From Pseudoxanthomonas sp. JBR18 (GTDB lineage: Bacteria > Pseudomonadota > Gammaproteobacteria > Xanthomonadales > Xanthomonadaceae), in NCBI RefSeq assembly GCF_028198165.1, contig NZ_CP116339.1, positions 744,001 to 808,000 on the forward strand: a stretch of 64,000 bases of DNA, read 5' to 3'. The number at the start of each line of letters is the position of its first letter. Within the stretch, counting starts at the first letter, position 1. The position numbers were made by a program, and so were the translations under genes. Under the pieces are notes generated by a model. The model worked only from the letters and a program-made list of their open reading frames with translations, ran no database searches and had not been told where the DNA came from. This document shows, piece after piece, positions 34,502 through 44,426 of this stretch.

Positions 34502-35875
34502 TCAGAGAATGTAACGACTCAGATCCGGGTCCTGCACCAGCTCGTCCAGGTACTTGTCCACGTAGGCGCGGTCGATGGCGACGGTCTCGCCATCGCGGTC
34601 GGGAGCTTCGTAGCTGAGCGTGTCGAGCAAGCGTTCGAGCACGGTATGCAGGCGACGCGCGCCGATGTTCTCCTGACGCTCGTTGACCTGGGCGGCGATC
34701 TCGGCCAGCCGCTCCACGGCCTCGGGCGCGAAGGACAACGTTACGCCTTCGGTCTGCATCAGCTGCACGTACTGCTTGGTCAGCGCGGCCTTGGGCTCGG
34801 TGAGGATGCGCACGAAGTCGTCCTTGCTCAACGCCCCCAGTTCCACGCGGATCGGGAAGCGGCCCTGCAGCTCGGGGATCAGGTCGCTGGGCTTGGCCAG
34901 GTGGAAGGCGCCGGAGGCGATGAACAGGATGTGGTCGGTCTTGACCGTGCCGTACTTGGTCGACACGTTGCTGCCTTCCACCAGCGGCAGCAGGTCGCGC
35001 TGCACGCCCTCGCGCGATACATCGCCGCCGCCGACGTTGTCGCCGCGCTTGGCCACCTTGTCGATCTCGTCGATGAAGACGATGCCGTGCTGCTCGCAGG
35101 CCTCGATCGCCGCGGCGCGCACATCGTCCTCGTTGACCAGCTTGGCGGCTTCTTCTTCGATCAGCTGCGGCCGCGCGGCCTTGATGGTCACCGTGCGCTT
35201 CTGGGTCTTGCCGCCGCCCAGGTTGGAGAACATCTGCTTGAGCTGCTGGCCCATTTCCTCCATGCCCGGCGGGGTCATGATGTCCACGCCGCCGGTGTTG
35301 AGCGAAAGCTCCAGCTCGATTTCCTTGTCGTCCAGCTCGCCCTTGCGCAGCATCTTGCGAAACTTGGCCCGGGTGTCGTTGTCCTGCGCGGACGGCTCAT
35401 TGGCGACCACCGACGGATCGAAGCCGATGCCGCTGCTGCGCTTGGGCAGCAGCGCATCGAGAATACGGTCTTCGGCGCGCTCCTCGGCCTGGGTGCGCAC
35501 GCGCGCCTTGGCCTGTTCGCGATAGAGCTTGACCGCGGTATCGGCCAGATCGCGGATGATCTGCTCCACGTCCTTGCCGACATAGCCGACCTCGGTGAAG
35601 CGCGTGGCCTCGACCTTGGTGAACGGTGCATTGGCCAAGGTGGCCAGGCGCCGGGCGATCTCGGTCTTGCCCACGCCGGTCGGCCCGATCATCAGGATGT
35701 TCTTGGGCATCACCTCATTGCGCAGCTCCGGATCGAGCTGGGCGCGGCGCCAGCGGTTGCGCAGCGCGATGGCGACCGCACGCTTGGCCGCGTGCTGGCC
35801 GACGATGTGGCGGTCCAGCTCCTGCACGATCTCGCGCGGGGTCATGGTGGAAGAGGTCTGGGGAATCATCGACAT
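34502..35875 (-). CDS. hslU: ATP-dependent protease ATPase subunit HslU (ClpY)
   Basis: HslU is the AAA+ unfoldase that feeds substrates to HslV. It has Walker A GPTGVGKT (64-71), Walker B FIDEIDK near 260 and the conserved C-terminal DLSRYIL that inserts into HslV to activate it. The large I domain lies between the Walker motifs. The start at 35875 ([17 protein letters not shown]) gives 457 residues, as in Xanthomonas; a shorter start at 35845 (MTPREIV) is possible. It is co-directional with hslV, 127 bases downstream. Confidence 0.97.
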   Translation of the reverse strand: MSMIPQTSSTMTPREIVQELDRHIVGQHAAKRAVAIALRNRWRRAQLDPELRNEVMPKNILMIGPTGVGKTEIARRLATLANAPFTKVEATRFTEVGYVGKDVEQIIRDLADTAVKLYREQAKARVRTQAEERAEDRILDALLPKRSSGIGFDPSVVANEPSAQDNDTRAKFRKMLRKGELDDKEIELELSLNTGGVDIMTPPGMEEMGQQLKQMFSNLGGGKTQKRTVTIKAARPQLIEEEAAKLVNEDDVRAAAIEACEQHGIVFIDEIDKVAKRGDNVGGGDVSREGVQRDLLPLVEGSNVSTKYGTVKTDHILFIASGAFHLAKPSDLIPELQGRFPIRVELGALSKDDFVRILTEPKAALTKQYVQLMQTEGVTLSFAPEAVERLAEIAAQVNERQENIGARRLHTVLERLLDTLSYEAPDRDGETVAIDRAYVDKYLDELVQDPDLSRYIL

Positions 35876-36002
35876 GGAATGCTCGCGAATGAGGCAGGGA
35901 TTTCGGCTTTCGGCCGGAACGACCGTCAACGGTGCGGATAGGGCCCCGCTTGCCGGGGCCGGGATGCGAAGACGAGGCAGCGCGACGCGCGCTTTGCGTC
36001 GC

Positions 36003-36554
36003 TTACAGCTCCTCGACCACCACGTTGCGATTGGTGTAGATGCAGATGTCACCGGCGATATGCAGCGCCTCGGTGGCGATGGTCTTGGCATCCAACTCGG
36101 TATGGCCCATCAGCGCACGCGCAGCCGACAGCGCGTAGGATCCACCGGAGCCGATGGCGATGATGCCGTCCTCCGGCTCGATCACATCGCCGGTGCCGCT
36201 GATGATCAGCGAGGTGTCCTTGTCGGCCACGGCCAACAGCGCTTCCAACTTGCCGTAGCGGCGCTCGGTGCGCCAATCCTTAGCCAGTTCCACGGCGGCA
36301 CGCTGCAGTTGGCCGTGCTTTTCCAGCTTGGCCTCGAACAGTTCGAACAGGGTGAAGGCATCGGCCGCGGCGCCAGCGAAACCGGCCAACACGTGGCCGT
36401 CGCGGCCCAGCCGCCGCACCTTGCGCGCGTTGCCCTTCATCACGGTATGGCCCAGCGTGACCTGGCCATCACCGGCGATGGCGACATGGCCGTTGCGGCG
36501 CACCGACAGGATGGTGGTGGCATGAAAGACGTTGGGGTTCTGGCTGGGGTCCAT
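36003..36554 (-). CDS. hslV: ATP-dependent protease proteolytic subunit HslV (ClpQ)
   Basis: HslV is the threonine peptidase dodecamer of the HslUV protease. The start at 36554 gives 183 residues with a 12-residue propeptide; cleavage before T13 would expose the catalytic Thr in [18 protein letters not shown]. The segment [19 protein letters not shown] (here [16 protein letters not shown]) and [15 protein letters not shown] are typical. Heat-shock control is expected from the family, but I could not identify a convincing sigma-32 promoter. Confidence 0.97.
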   Translation of the reverse strand: MDPSQNPNVFHATTILSVRRNGHVAIAGDGQVTLGHTVMKGNARKVRRLGRDGHVLAGFAGAAADAFTLFELFEAKLEKHGQLQRAAVELAKDWRTERRYGKLEALLAVADKDTSLIISGTGDVIEPEDGIIAIGSGGSYALSAARALMGHTELDAKTIATEALHIAGDICIYTNRNVVVEEL

Positions 36555-36878
36555 GGCAGGCTCCGAAATGCTTCCAGAGCAGATGGGGCGCCTGTACCGG
36601 GTCTTCAACCCGCGATCCGCGCCTGAGGGCCGGCACGCAGGCACGGCTGTCGCGATGACTTCCTCGCGGGGCCGCGATGCCGTCTGCGCCCCTTATTCGC
36701 CGCTTGCAGCACTGCTTGCTGCCGTCAAGCAGTGCCTTGGCCCGGCTGGTGCCCGCGATGTCTGGTCATTCGAGGCACCGCCTCCAGGCCGTGCAAGCTG
36801 AACCATGACCAGACTGACATTGGGTGCAGCGCGTCGACCAAGGCCCGGCCCCTGCTCGACCGCCGGTGCCGACAAGGC
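36555..36878. other. Intergenic region upstream of hslV
   Basis: These 324 bases separate the end of the DUF1203 gene from hslV. The clearest element is a perfect palindrome at 36709-36735. No gene, tRNA or clear sigma-32 promoter was seen. Confidence 0.5.
36709..36735. repeat. Perfect 10-bp palindrome upstream of hslV
   Basis: GCACTGCTTG (36709-36718) and CAAGCAGTGC (36726-36735) are exact inverted copies around a 7-base loop. No T tract follows on either strand, so it may be an operator or RNA hairpin rather than a terminator. Confidence 0.6.
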
Positions 36879-37352
36879 TCAGGCGACGCGGCTGGCCAGG
36901 CACGAAAAGCACCCCTGCCGTGCGTTATGCAGATGCGCGTAGGCCACATCCTGGTTCGCGAACAAGTCATCCAGTGCCTGGGCGACATCGATCCCTTGAT
37001 ACACCTCGGCGCACAGCATCATGGCGCGCTGGTCGTAGGCACGCAGCGAGATCAGGCGGCGGCTGACATAGGGCGGGACATCGCCCGGCGCCAGCACCGC
37101 CTGCGTCACCTTGGCACGCACGTAGACCGGACCGGAACTGCGATAGGGCGAGTCGACGGCGTGGTGCAGATACGGGAGCAGCAGTACGTCTTCGCCGAGC
37201 GGCGCATCCTCCAGGCTGATGCGGCACGGATAGCCAGACGCGTCATCGACGCGGCAACGTCGCATGCCGCGCGTGGCCAAGGCCGCGTCGTCCATTGCGA
37301 AGAAGGGCTGGAAGGCCTGGTGGTCGAGACCGGAGAGCTGGAAACGGGACAT
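36879..37352 (-). CDS. DUF1203 family protein
   Basis: This 157-residue cytosolic protein begins MSRFQLSGLDHQAFQPFF, as DUF1203 members do. It contains DDASGYPCRISLEDA, VLLLPYLHH and a terminal ARQGCFSCLASRVA with two close Cys. The family has no established function. The start at 37352 is preferred over 37403 because the extra residues are atypical. It lies downstream of xerC by 84 bases in the same direction. Confidence 0.85.
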   Translation of the reverse strand: MSRFQLSGLDHQAFQPFFAMDDAALATRGMRRCRVDDASGYPCRISLEDAPLGEDVLLLPYLHHAVDSPYRSSGPVYVRAKVTQAVLAPGDVPPYVSRRLISLRAYDQRAMMLCAEVYQGIDVAQALDDLFANQDVAYAHLHNARQGCFSCLASRVA

Positions 37353-37436
37353 GGGGGCACCGCGGATGGATCGAACACCAGCATGACCGCCGGCACGCCG
37401 CACCGCTCGCCGTTTGCGGACATCACATTGCGTTGC

Positions 37437-38315
37437 TCAGGACTTGCGCCTGGCCCGTGGATGCGCCCCGTCATAGACCTTGGCCAGGTGCTGAAAATCC
37501 AGGTGCGTATAGACCTGCGTGGTGGCGATGTCCGCATGTCCGAGCAGTTCCTGCACGCCGCGCAGGTCCCCGGAGGACTCTAGGATATGGCTGGCAAAGC
37601 TGTGCCGCAGCATGTGCGGGTGGACATGCTTGAACAGGCCCTGGCGCTGGGCCAGCTGCTTGATCCGCAGCTGCACGGCGCGCTGCGAGATGGGCGCGCC
37701 ACCGCGCCCGGGAAACACCTGCGCGCTGTCGGCCGCGGGCCGGTCTTCGCGCCAGGCCTGCAAGGCCTGCCGCGCATGGCGGCCCACCGGCACGATGCGC
37801 TGCTTGCGTCCCTTACCCAGCACCGTGACCAGGCCGGCCGCCAGGTCCAAGTCCTGCCAGCGCAGCGCGCACAGCTCGCTCAGGCGCAGGCCCGAGGAAT
37901 AGAACAGCTCCAGCAACGCGCGATCGCGTAGTCCCAGCGGCGCGTCGGTGGGCACCTCGACCAGTTGCGTGGCCTCGTCGGCATCGAGCACCTTGGGCAA
38001 CTTGCGCGACGCCTTGGGCGCACGCAGGCCGGCCGCGGGGCTGGCGGGGATGCGCCCATGCTTGAGCAGCCAGCTGTAGAAGCTGCGGCACGCGGAAAGA
38101 CGGCGCTGCAAGCTCTTGGGTGCCAGCCCGGCGCGGTGTCCGGCGGCGATGAAGGCCCGCAGCTGGTCGGCCTGCAACTCTTCCAGGTCGACGATCTCCT
38201 GGCCCTGTGCCCACTGGGCCAGCGCGGTCAGATCACGCCGGTAGGCGTCCAGGGTGTGCGCGGAGACCTGACGCTCGACACGCAGGTGCTCAAGGAAGGA
38301 TTCAACGGCGGACAT
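37437..38315 (-). CDS. xerC: Tyrosine recombinase XerC
   Basis: XerC, with XerD, resolves chromosome dimers at dif. The 292-residue product has the SAM-like N-terminal core-binding domain and the full catalytic set: R144 (SGLRLSEL), K168 (LGKGRKQR), H234 and R237 (HPHMLRHSF), H260 (ELLGH) and nucleophile Y269 (QVYTHLD). The position after DUF484 and dapF is the conserved Xer locus and makes it chromosomal XerC rather than a mobile-element integrase. Confidence 0.96.
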   Translation of the reverse strand: MSAVESFLEHLRVERQVSAHTLDAYRRDLTALAQWAQGQEIVDLEELQADQLRAFIAAGHRAGLAPKSLQRRLSACRSFYSWLLKHGRIPASPAAGLRAPKASRKLPKVLDADEATQLVEVPTDAPLGLRDRALLELFYSSGLRLSELCALRWQDLDLAAGLVTVLGKGRKQRIVPVGRHARQALQAWREDRPAADSAQVFPGRGGAPISQRAVQLRIKQLAQRQGLFKHVHPHMLRHSFASHILESSGDLRGVQELLGHADIATTQVYTHLDFQHLAKVYDGAHPRARRKS

Positions 38316-38376
38316 ACCGTGGCCTCATGGCTGCATCCGCTGACGCAGCACGCGCGTGACCATCGCGGTCATGCGC

Positions 38377-39069
38377 CTAGTCCGCGGCGTCGAAACGCTT
38401 GAGCGCCACAGCAAGCGCCTCGCCCATCATGCGCAAGAACAGCGTTCCCATGCCGGGATAGAAGCGGTTGCCATCGCGGCTGCCCACCGCGACCAAGCCC
38501 ACGCCGGGCAGCGGCAGCAGCGCCGACGAACCGACTTCGTCTGCCTGGGAGGCATAGAGCAGGGCATTTTTCTGTGGCTGCAGGCGTCCGCAAAGCGGCT
38601 CGCCATCGGCCAGGCAGTCGCGGAACGGCGCCAGGTGGGGACTGTCGGACGGCATGGACTGCAGCCAGGGCGCCTGGGCCAGCGACTCGGGCACCGGCTG
38701 GAAGATGACGAGACGCACCAGATCCCCGTGGAAGTCTTCCTCCAGCGAGGCGGCCATCGCCGACAAGGTGCCTGCGACGCTGTCCTGCCGCAGCAGGGCC
38801 AGGGTCAGCTGATGGACGCGCACGGCCAGGCGCTCGTTCTCCAGGGCGTTGGCCGACAGCTCGCCCAAGCGCCGCGACAGCTCACGGTTCTTGTCACGCA
38901 GGACGTCGAGCTGATAGCTGGCCAGCGAGGCAGTCGGGCCCTCTTCCCGCGGCACGACCAGCGTGGCGGCCAGATCGGGGAACTGTTTCAGGAAGGTCGG
39001 ATGGCGGCGCAGCCAGGCTGCGACCTCGTGGGCGCCGAGTTTCTCGGTCACTTGGCTCATGGATTCCAC
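38377..39069 (-). CDS. DUF484 (YigA-like) family protein
   Basis: This 230-residue protein has a helical N-terminus (about 1-80, including a likely coiled coil around [21 protein letters not shown] in part) and a GAF-like C-terminal domain (about 90-225). The family is conserved between dapF and xerC in gammaproteobacteria and its function is unsettled. Its start overlaps the dapF end by 13 bases, and xerC starts 61 bases after it. Confidence 0.9.
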   Translation of the reverse strand: MESMSQVTEKLGAHEVAAWLRRHPTFLKQFPDLAATLVVPREEGPTASLASYQLDVLRDKNRELSRRLGELSANALENERLAVRVHQLTLALLRQDSVAGTLSAMAASLEEDFHGDLVRLVIFQPVPESLAQAPWLQSMPSDSPHLAPFRDCLADGEPLCGRLQPQKNALLYASQADEVGSSALLPLPGVGLVAVGSRDGNRFYPGMGTLFLRMMGEALAVALKRFDAAD

Positions 39070-39899
39070 TCTCCCTCGTAGACAAAGGTCGCCGGCCCGG
39101 ACATCACCACGGGGGCGTCGTCCGCTGGCCAGTCGATCTGGAGGTCGCCGCCCGGCAAGGCGACGGTGACACTGCGCTCGACCAGGCCACGCCGCATCAG
39201 CACCACGGCGGCGGCGCAGGCGCCACTGCCGCAGGCCAGGGTTTCGCCCACCCCACGCTCGAACACCCGCAGCGCGATCCGGGTCGGCGACACCACCTGG
39301 GCGAACCCTACGTTGACCGACTCGGGGAACGCCGGCAGACGCTGCAACGCAGGTCCCAGCGTGGCGACCGGCGCCAGCGCGATGTCATCGACCTGCAGCA
39401 CCGCATGCGGGTTTCCCATCGAGACCGCACCAAAGCTCACCGGCTGGCCATCCAGCAAGACCTGGTAAGGATCCTGCGGCGTGTCGAAGCCGGCCAACGG
39501 GAGCTGCGCCGGATCCCAGCGCGGCACGCCCATGGCCACGGCGAATCCAGCCTGGCCGCGCTGGACGCGATGCAGTCCGGCGGGACTTTCCATCTGGAAG
39601 TCATCGCCACCGGCGGTTCCGTCACGCACCAGCCAGGCCGCCACGCAACGTGCGCCGTTACCGCACTGCCCGGCCAGCGAACCATCGGCATTCCAGATCC
39701 GGTAGGAGGCCACGGCATCCGGACTGCGGGGAGCCTCGATCGTCAGGAGTTGGTCGCAGCCCACGCCCCGATGCCGGTCGGCCAGGCGCGCGGCCAGTTC
39801 GGCATCGGGTGCCGGCCGCCCGCCGCGCAGATCCAGCACCACAAAATCATTGCCCGCGCCATGCATCTTGGAAAAGCGCAGCGGCGTGGGGTCATTCAT
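39057..39899 (-). CDS. dapF: Diaminopimelate epimerase
   Basis: DapF converts LL- to meso-diaminopimelate for lysine and peptidoglycan. The start at 39899 ([20 protein letters not shown]) gives 280 residues. The two catalytic Cys lie in [11 protein letters not shown] and [11 protein letters not shown]. The family opening [11 protein letters not shown] is exact. It overlaps the lipoprotein gene upstream by 8 bases and DUF484 downstream by 13. Confidence 0.97.
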   Translation of the reverse strand: MNDPTPLRFSKMHGAGNDFVVLDLRGGRPAPDAELAARLADRHRGVGCDQLLTIEAPRSPDAVASYRIWNADGSLAGQCGNGARCVAAWLVRDGTAGGDDFQMESPAGLHRVQRGQAGFAVAMGVPRWDPAQLPLAGFDTPQDPYQVLLDGQPVSFGAVSMGNPHAVLQVDDIALAPVATLGPALQRLPAFPESVNVGFAQVVSPTRIALRVFERGVGETLACGSGACAAAVVLMRRGLVERSVTVALPGGDLQIDWPADDAPVVMSGPATFVYEGEWNP

Positions 39900-40182
39900 T
39901 CCCGCTGGTACCGCCTTCATCCACCGCTTGCTCCGCGGCGGCATCGGCTGCCGAGGGCGCGGAGGTCTCGTCCTCGGACTTGATCTGCACCGGGGGCGTG
40001 GCGCCCTGTTCGCCGACGGGCGCGACCTGGGTCGGCGTGGCGGCGGGATCATCAACAGCCGGTGACGCGGCCGGCTGCACCGGAACGGGCTTTTCGGGCA
40101 GCACAAGCGGCCCCTTGTTGCCACAGGCCGACAGGGCCAGCAGCACGGCGCTCGACAGCGCAAATCGGGAGACGGTCTTCAT
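39892..40182 (-). CDS. lptM: LptM/YifL-type small lipoprotein
   Basis: The 96-residue product starts [20 protein letters not shown], a lipoprotein signal, and continues [12 protein letters not shown], the short conserved motif of LptM (YifL). In E. coli this motif helps LptD mature in the outer membrane. The rest is Pro/Ala/Glu-rich, acidic and disordered, and longer than in E. coli. The position immediately before dapF is the same as in enterobacteria, which supports the call. Confidence 0.88.
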   Translation of the reverse strand: MKTVSRFALSSAVLLALSACGNKGPLVLPEKPVPVQPAASPAVDDPAATPTQVAPVGEQGATPPVQIKSEDETSAPSAADAAAEQAVDEGGTSGNE

Positions 40183-40250
40183 GGGCAAAGAGTATAGCGA
40201 GTGCGTGCAGCGTCCCAACGCAACATCCACCCACGGGACGGCTACCGCAT

Positions 40251-40682
40251 TCAGCCGTCCTGCGGCGGCTCCGGGCGCTGCCACAGCCAGATCACCACCG
40301 CCGACATGCACAGCACGGGGATGGCGGACATCCACCAGTGATGCCCAGCGAAGGCCAGCATCACTCCGACGGTGAACACGGCGCTGGCCAGCATGGTCCA
40401 GCTGGCCAACCACTTGGCCCGCCGCGGCACCGCGCCATGGGTCTGCCAGTCGCGGATCACCGGACCGAAGTGGCGGTGTTCCATGAGCGCCCGGTGCAGC
40501 TTCTCCGAGCCCCGCGAAGCGGCAAAGGCCGCGATCAGGATGAACACCGTGGTCGGCATGACCGGCAGGAACAGCCCGATCACCCCCAGCAGCAGGCTGC
40601 TCCAGGCCAGCAACCACCACGCCCAGCGAAAGCGGGTGGGCGGCGGGGAGACCTGAGGCGGGATGGGCGTGTGCACGCGCAT
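40251..40682 (-). CDS. DUF454 (YbaN-like) inner-membrane protein
   Basis: This is a small membrane protein with four hydrophobic segments. The first carries LLLGVIGLFLPVMPTTVFIL, the DUF454 signature, followed by AFAASRGSEKLHRALMEH. Function in the family is unknown. Starting at 40682 gives 143 residues; a start at 40712 (MTPTQVV) would add ten. Neither has a strong ribosome site. It ends 68 bases upstream of lptM. Confidence 0.85.
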   Translation of the reverse strand: MRVHTPIPPQVSPPPTRFRWAWWLLAWSSLLLGVIGLFLPVMPTTVFILIAAFAASRGSEKLHRALMEHRHFGPVIRDWQTHGAVPRRAKWLASWTMLASAVFTVGVMLAFAGHHWWMSAIPVLCMSAVVIWLWQRPEPPQDG

Positions 40683-40956
40683 ATTCTCGCGCACCACTTG
40701 TGTAGGCGTCATCGCGGCACGCACACGCAGCGTTGCGCCCCTGGCGCACTCGCGCCCGCCGACCGCATCACCAAGCTGTGCCCGCAGGCAATCGCCCAAG
40801 GGCCGGGAAGCATCACCTGCGGGACGATGCCAGCCTCAGAACTGCCACGACCAGCTCAGCTGCGCACCAAACTCACGCTGCCCATCGCCGACTCGGCCGT
40901 CAAAAGCGCGCGGCACTTCACCGCACACCATTCACCAAGCCAAGGAATGCGCAGCC

Positions 40957-43080
40957 TTAGCCGTCGCTGCCTACGCCCAACTGGTCCAGCATGAAGGCGT
41001 AGTACTCGGACATTTCCTGGTAGCGGCGGAAGCGACCGGACTTGCCGCCGTGGCCGGCTTCCATGTTGATGCGGAACACCACCGGCTGCTTGCCGGTGTC
41101 CAGGTCACGCAGCCGGGCGACGTACTTGGTGGGCTCCCAGTACTGCACCTGGGAGTCCCACAGGCCGGTCCCGACGAACATCGCCGGATACGCACGGGCC
41201 TTGAGGTTGTCGTAGGGCGAATAGGTGACGATGTAGTCGTAGAACGCCTTCTGCTCCGGGTTGCCCCATTCGTCGTACTCGTTGGTGGTCAGCGGGATGC
41301 TCGGATCCAGCATGGTGGTGACCACGTCCACGAACGGCACCTGGGAAATGATCACCCGGTAGTCGTCCGGCGCCATGTTGGTGATCGCCCCCATCAGCAG
41401 GCCACCGGCGCTGCCCCCCATCGCCGCGACACGGTCCTTGGCGGCGTAGCCCTGCTTGACCAGCGCCTCGGTCACGTCGATGAAGTCGGTGAAGGTGTTC
41501 TTCTTCTTGAGCAGCTTGCCGTTGTCGTACCAGGCCCGTCCCATCTCCTCGCCGCCGCGGATGTGGGCAATGGCGTAGACCATGCCGCGGTCCAGCAGGC
41601 TCACCACCGTACCGGAGAAGCCCGGATCCATCGACGCGCCGTAGCTGCCGTAGCCATATTGCAGCAGCGCGGCGGTGCCATCCTTCTTGAAGCCGTTCTT
41701 GTACACCAGCGAGACCGGGACCTTGGTGCCATCGCGCGCGGTGACCCACAGGCGCTCGGTGGTGTACTTGGACGGGTCGTAGCCCAGCACCGGCTGCTGC
41801 TTCATCAGCCGCCGCTCGCCGGTGACCGTATTGAGCTCGTAGGTGGTGGCCGGCGTGGTCAACGAGGTGTAGCTGTAGCGCAACCACGGCGTGTCGTGTT
41901 CGGCATTGACGTCCAGCCCCATCGAGTAGGCGGGCTCGTCGGCCTTGACGAATTCGGAGGCGCCGTCCCGCTTCAGCAGCCGGATGCGCTCCAGCCCTTC
42001 CGAACGCTCGCCGATCGCGGTGAAGCCATCGAACAGCTCGAAGCCATCGATGTAGACGCTGTCGCTGTGCGCGACCCAGTCGGTCCACTGCTTGCGCGAA
42101 CTTGCACCGTCCGGTGCGGTGACGAGCTTGAAGTTGGTGGCGCCATCGGCATTGGTGCGGATCACCCAGCGGCCATCGAAATGATCGGCGTCGTATTCGA
42201 CGTCGCGGGCGCGCGGGGCCAGCACGGTGAAGGACTGCGGATCGGCCGCCGGCGCGTAGCGCTCTTCGCTGGAGACCGTGCTGTGCAGGCCGATGGTGAT
42301 GTACTTGTCGTCGCGGGTGCGCCCCACGCCCATGTAGAAGCTGTCGTCGTGCTCCTCGTAGACAAGCGGGTCGTCGGCGACCGGCGTGCCCAGCACGTGC
42401 TTCTTCACGCGCACGGTGAGCAGGGTCTCCGGGTCGTTCTCGACATAGAACAGGGTTTTGTTGTCGTCGGCCCAGACCACGTTGGCCGACACGCCGGGGA
42501 TCTCGTCGGGCAGCACCTTGCCCGTGGCCAGGTCCTTGAAGCGGATCGTGTACTGGCGCCGGCCCACCGCGTCATCGGCGTAGGCCAGCAGGGTGTTGTC
42601 CTGGCTGACGTCCCAGTCGCCGACGCTGTAGTAGCCCTTGCCCTGGGCCAGCGCGTTGACGTCCAGCAGCACTTCCTCCGTCGCGCCCATGTCGCCCTTG
42701 CGGCGCGCATGGATCGGATAGTCCTTGCCGGTCTCGTAGCGGGAGTAATACCAGTAGCCACGCTCGCGGTAAGGCACCGAGGCATCATCCTGCTTGATGC
42801 GCGCGACGATCTCCTTGTACAGCGTGTCCTGCAACGGCTTGAGCGGCGCCATGACCTGGTCGGCGTAGGCGTTCTCGGCCTTGAGGTAGTCGAGCATCTG
42901 CGGGTTGGTGCGCGTGTCGTCGCGCAACCAGTAGTACTCGTCCTGGCGCTGCGCGCCGAACGGCGCGGTGACCAGGTGCGGCTTCTTCTCGACATCCGGC
43001 GGGGTGAGTTGAGCGGCCAGGGTGGAAACGGGGGAGAGCGTCATCAGGGTCGAAATCACAAGAGGAATGAAGGTTTTCAT
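40957..43080 (-). CDS. Oligopeptidase B (S9A), exported form
   Basis: This is a serine oligopeptidase that cleaves after basic residues in short peptides. The start at 43080 (MKTFIPLVISTLMTLSPVST) gives a signal peptide, so it is predicted to be periplasmic, unlike E. coli PtrB. A beta-propeller (about 90-420) precedes the alpha/beta-hydrolase domain. The nucleophile Ser is in GGSAGG near 553, and the His in MEAGHGGKSGR near 690. GRAWYDNGKLLKKKNTF is the oligopeptidase B hallmark. Length is 707 residues. It is divergent from the aminotransferase. Confidence 0.93.
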   Translation of the reverse strand: MKTFIPLVISTLMTLSPVSTLAAQLTPPDVEKKPHLVTAPFGAQRQDEYYWLRDDTRTNPQMLDYLKAENAYADQVMAPLKPLQDTLYKEIVARIKQDDASVPYRERGYWYYSRYETGKDYPIHARRKGDMGATEEVLLDVNALAQGKGYYSVGDWDVSQDNTLLAYADDAVGRRQYTIRFKDLATGKVLPDEIPGVSANVVWADDNKTLFYVENDPETLLTVRVKKHVLGTPVADDPLVYEEHDDSFYMGVGRTRDDKYITIGLHSTVSSEERYAPAADPQSFTVLAPRARDVEYDADHFDGRWVIRTNADGATNFKLVTAPDGASSRKQWTDWVAHSDSVYIDGFELFDGFTAIGERSEGLERIRLLKRDGASEFVKADEPAYSMGLDVNAEHDTPWLRYSYTSLTTPATTYELNTVTGERRLMKQQPVLGYDPSKYTTERLWVTARDGTKVPVSLVYKNGFKKDGTAALLQYGYGSYGASMDPGFSGTVVSLLDRGMVYAIAHIRGGEEMGRAWYDNGKLLKKKNTFTDFIDVTEALVKQGYAAKDRVAAMGGSAGGLLMGAITNMAPDDYRVIISQVPFVDVVTTMLDPSIPLTTNEYDEWGNPEQKAFYDYIVTYSPYDNLKARAYPAMFVGTGLWDSQVQYWEPTKYVARLRDLDTGKQPVVFRINMEAGHGGKSGRFRRYQEMSEYYAFMLDQLGVGSDG

Positions 43081-43181
43081 CGGCGTGCAGGCGCGTTCCA
43101 CACCAGGGAGATGCGGCAGTGTCCATGTCAACGCCGGGCGGTGGCAAGCCGGGACAGGCTGACAGTCCTATCATGGGAACG

Positions 43182-44375
43182 ATGAACCCCTCTGCGTCTT
43201 CCGCCCGCCTCCCCTACAGCCAGCGCAGTCGCGATATCGCCCCTTTCCGGGTGATGCAGCTCAGCGCACGCGCGGCCGAACTTGAGCGCGCCGGCGCCGA
43301 CGTGATCCACATGGAGGTCGGCGAGCCGGACTTCACCACCGCCGCGCCCATCGTCCAGGCGGGGCAGGCCGCGCTGGCCAAGGGACAGACGCGCTATACC
43401 GGTTCACGCGGGCTTCCGGCCTTGCGCGAGGCGCTGTCGCGCTTCTACCAGCAGCGCTATGGATTGGACATCGGACCGGAGCGGATCATGATCACGCCCG
43501 GTGGCTCGGGCGCGCTGCTGCTCGCCAGCGCCTTGCTCGTCGACCCCGGGCGGCACTGGCTGATGGCCGACCCGGCCTATCCCTGCAACCGCCAGTTCCT
43601 GCGGGTCATGGAAGGCAGCGCGCGGCTGGTGCCGGCCGGCCCGGAGAGCCAGTACCAGCTCACCCCGGCGCAGGTGGCTGCGCACTGGGACTCGGACACC
43701 GTCGGGGCGCTGGTTGCCTCGCCGGCCAATCCGACCGGCACCGTGCTTTCGCGCGAGGCACTGGCCGCGCTGTCGGACGCGGTGACCGCGCGCGGCGGGC
43801 ACCTGGTGGTCGACGAGATCTACCACGGGCTGACCTACGGCATGGACGCGCCCAGCGTGCTGGAGGTCGATCCGGATGCGTTCGTGCTCAACAGCTTCTC
43901 CAAGTACTTCGGCATGACCGGCTGGCGCCTGGGGTGGCTGGTCGCCCCGGCCGACGCCATCCCCGCGCTGGAGCGCCTGGCACAGAACCTCTACATCGCC
44001 CCGTCGACCATCGCCCAGCACGCGGCGTTGGCGTGCTTCGCGCCGGAGACCATCGCCATCCTGGAAGCGCGCCGCGCCGCCTTCCAGGCCCGGCGCGACT
44101 GGCTGCTGCCGGCACTGCGCGGGCTGGGTTTCGAGATTCCGGTCGAGCCGCAGGGCGCCTTCTACCTGTACGCCGACATCAGCCGCTTCAGCCAGGATGC
44201 GCAGGCCTTCTGCGCGCATTTCCTGGAAACCGAGCACGTGGCCTTCACCCCGGGGATCGACTTTGGCGACCACCGCAACGGCCAGCACGTGCGCTTTGCC
44301 TACGCCAACAGCCTGGAACGGCTGCAGGAAGCCGTGACGCGCATCGCCCGCGGCCTGGAGACCTTCCGACACTGA
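43182..44375 (+). CDS. PLP-dependent class I/II aminotransferase
   Basis: This fold-type I aminotransferase of 397 residues has MITPGGSGALLLA, SPANPTGTVLS, the Asp/Tyr pair VDEIYHGLTYG and the cofactor Lys K241 in NSFSKYFGMTGWRLGW. It resembles aspartate/tyrosine/alanine aminotransferases of the AspC/MfnC kind; the amino donor cannot be told from sequence. An alternative Met at 43173 exists; the chosen one has GGGA upstream at suitable spacing. It is divergent from oligopeptidase B by 101 bases. Confidence 0.9.
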   Translation: MNPSASSARLPYSQRSRDIAPFRVMQLSARAAELERAGADVIHMEVGEPDFTTAAPIVQAGQAALAKGQTRYTGSRGLPALREALSRFYQQRYGLDIGPERIMITPGGSGALLLASALLVDPGRHWLMADPAYPCNRQFLRVMEGSARLVPAGPESQYQLTPAQVAAHWDSDTVGALVASPANPTGTVLSREALAALSDAVTARGGHLVVDEIYHGLTYGMDAPSVLEVDPDAFVLNSFSKYFGMTGWRLGWLVAPADAIPALERLAQNLYIAPSTIAQHAALACFAPETIAILEARRAAFQARRDWLLPALRGLGFEIPVEPQGAFYLYADISRFSQDAQAFCAHFLETEHVAFTPGIDFGDHRNGQHVRFAYANSLERLQEAVTRIARGLETFRH

Positions 44376-44379
44376 GGCC

Positions 44380-44406
44380 AGGCGCGACCGGCCCGCGGTC
44401 GCGCCT
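44380..44406. terminator. Hairpin between convergent aminotransferase and S9 peptidase
   Basis: AGGCGCGACC and GGTCGCGCCT form a perfect 10-bp stem with a 7-base loop, just past the aminotransferase stop. No T tract follows, so it may act as a shared transcript end or only as an RNA stabiliser. Confidence 0.45.
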
Positions 44407-44426
44407 GCCCCAACCGGCACCCGGCT

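Noticed and set aside
36555..36878. Sigma-32 promoter for hslVU
   Set aside because: Searched by eye for CTTGAAA and CCCCAT with suitable spacing on the minus strand; nothing convincing was found.
37437..38315. Phage or integron integrase
   Set aside because: Although a tyrosine recombinase, it lies in the conserved dapF-DUF484-xerC context and no att sites or phage genes are nearby.
40663..43185. Rightward open frame of 840 codons opposite oligopeptidase B
   Set aside because: It mirrors the codon pattern of the real gene on the other strand and has no recognisable domain.
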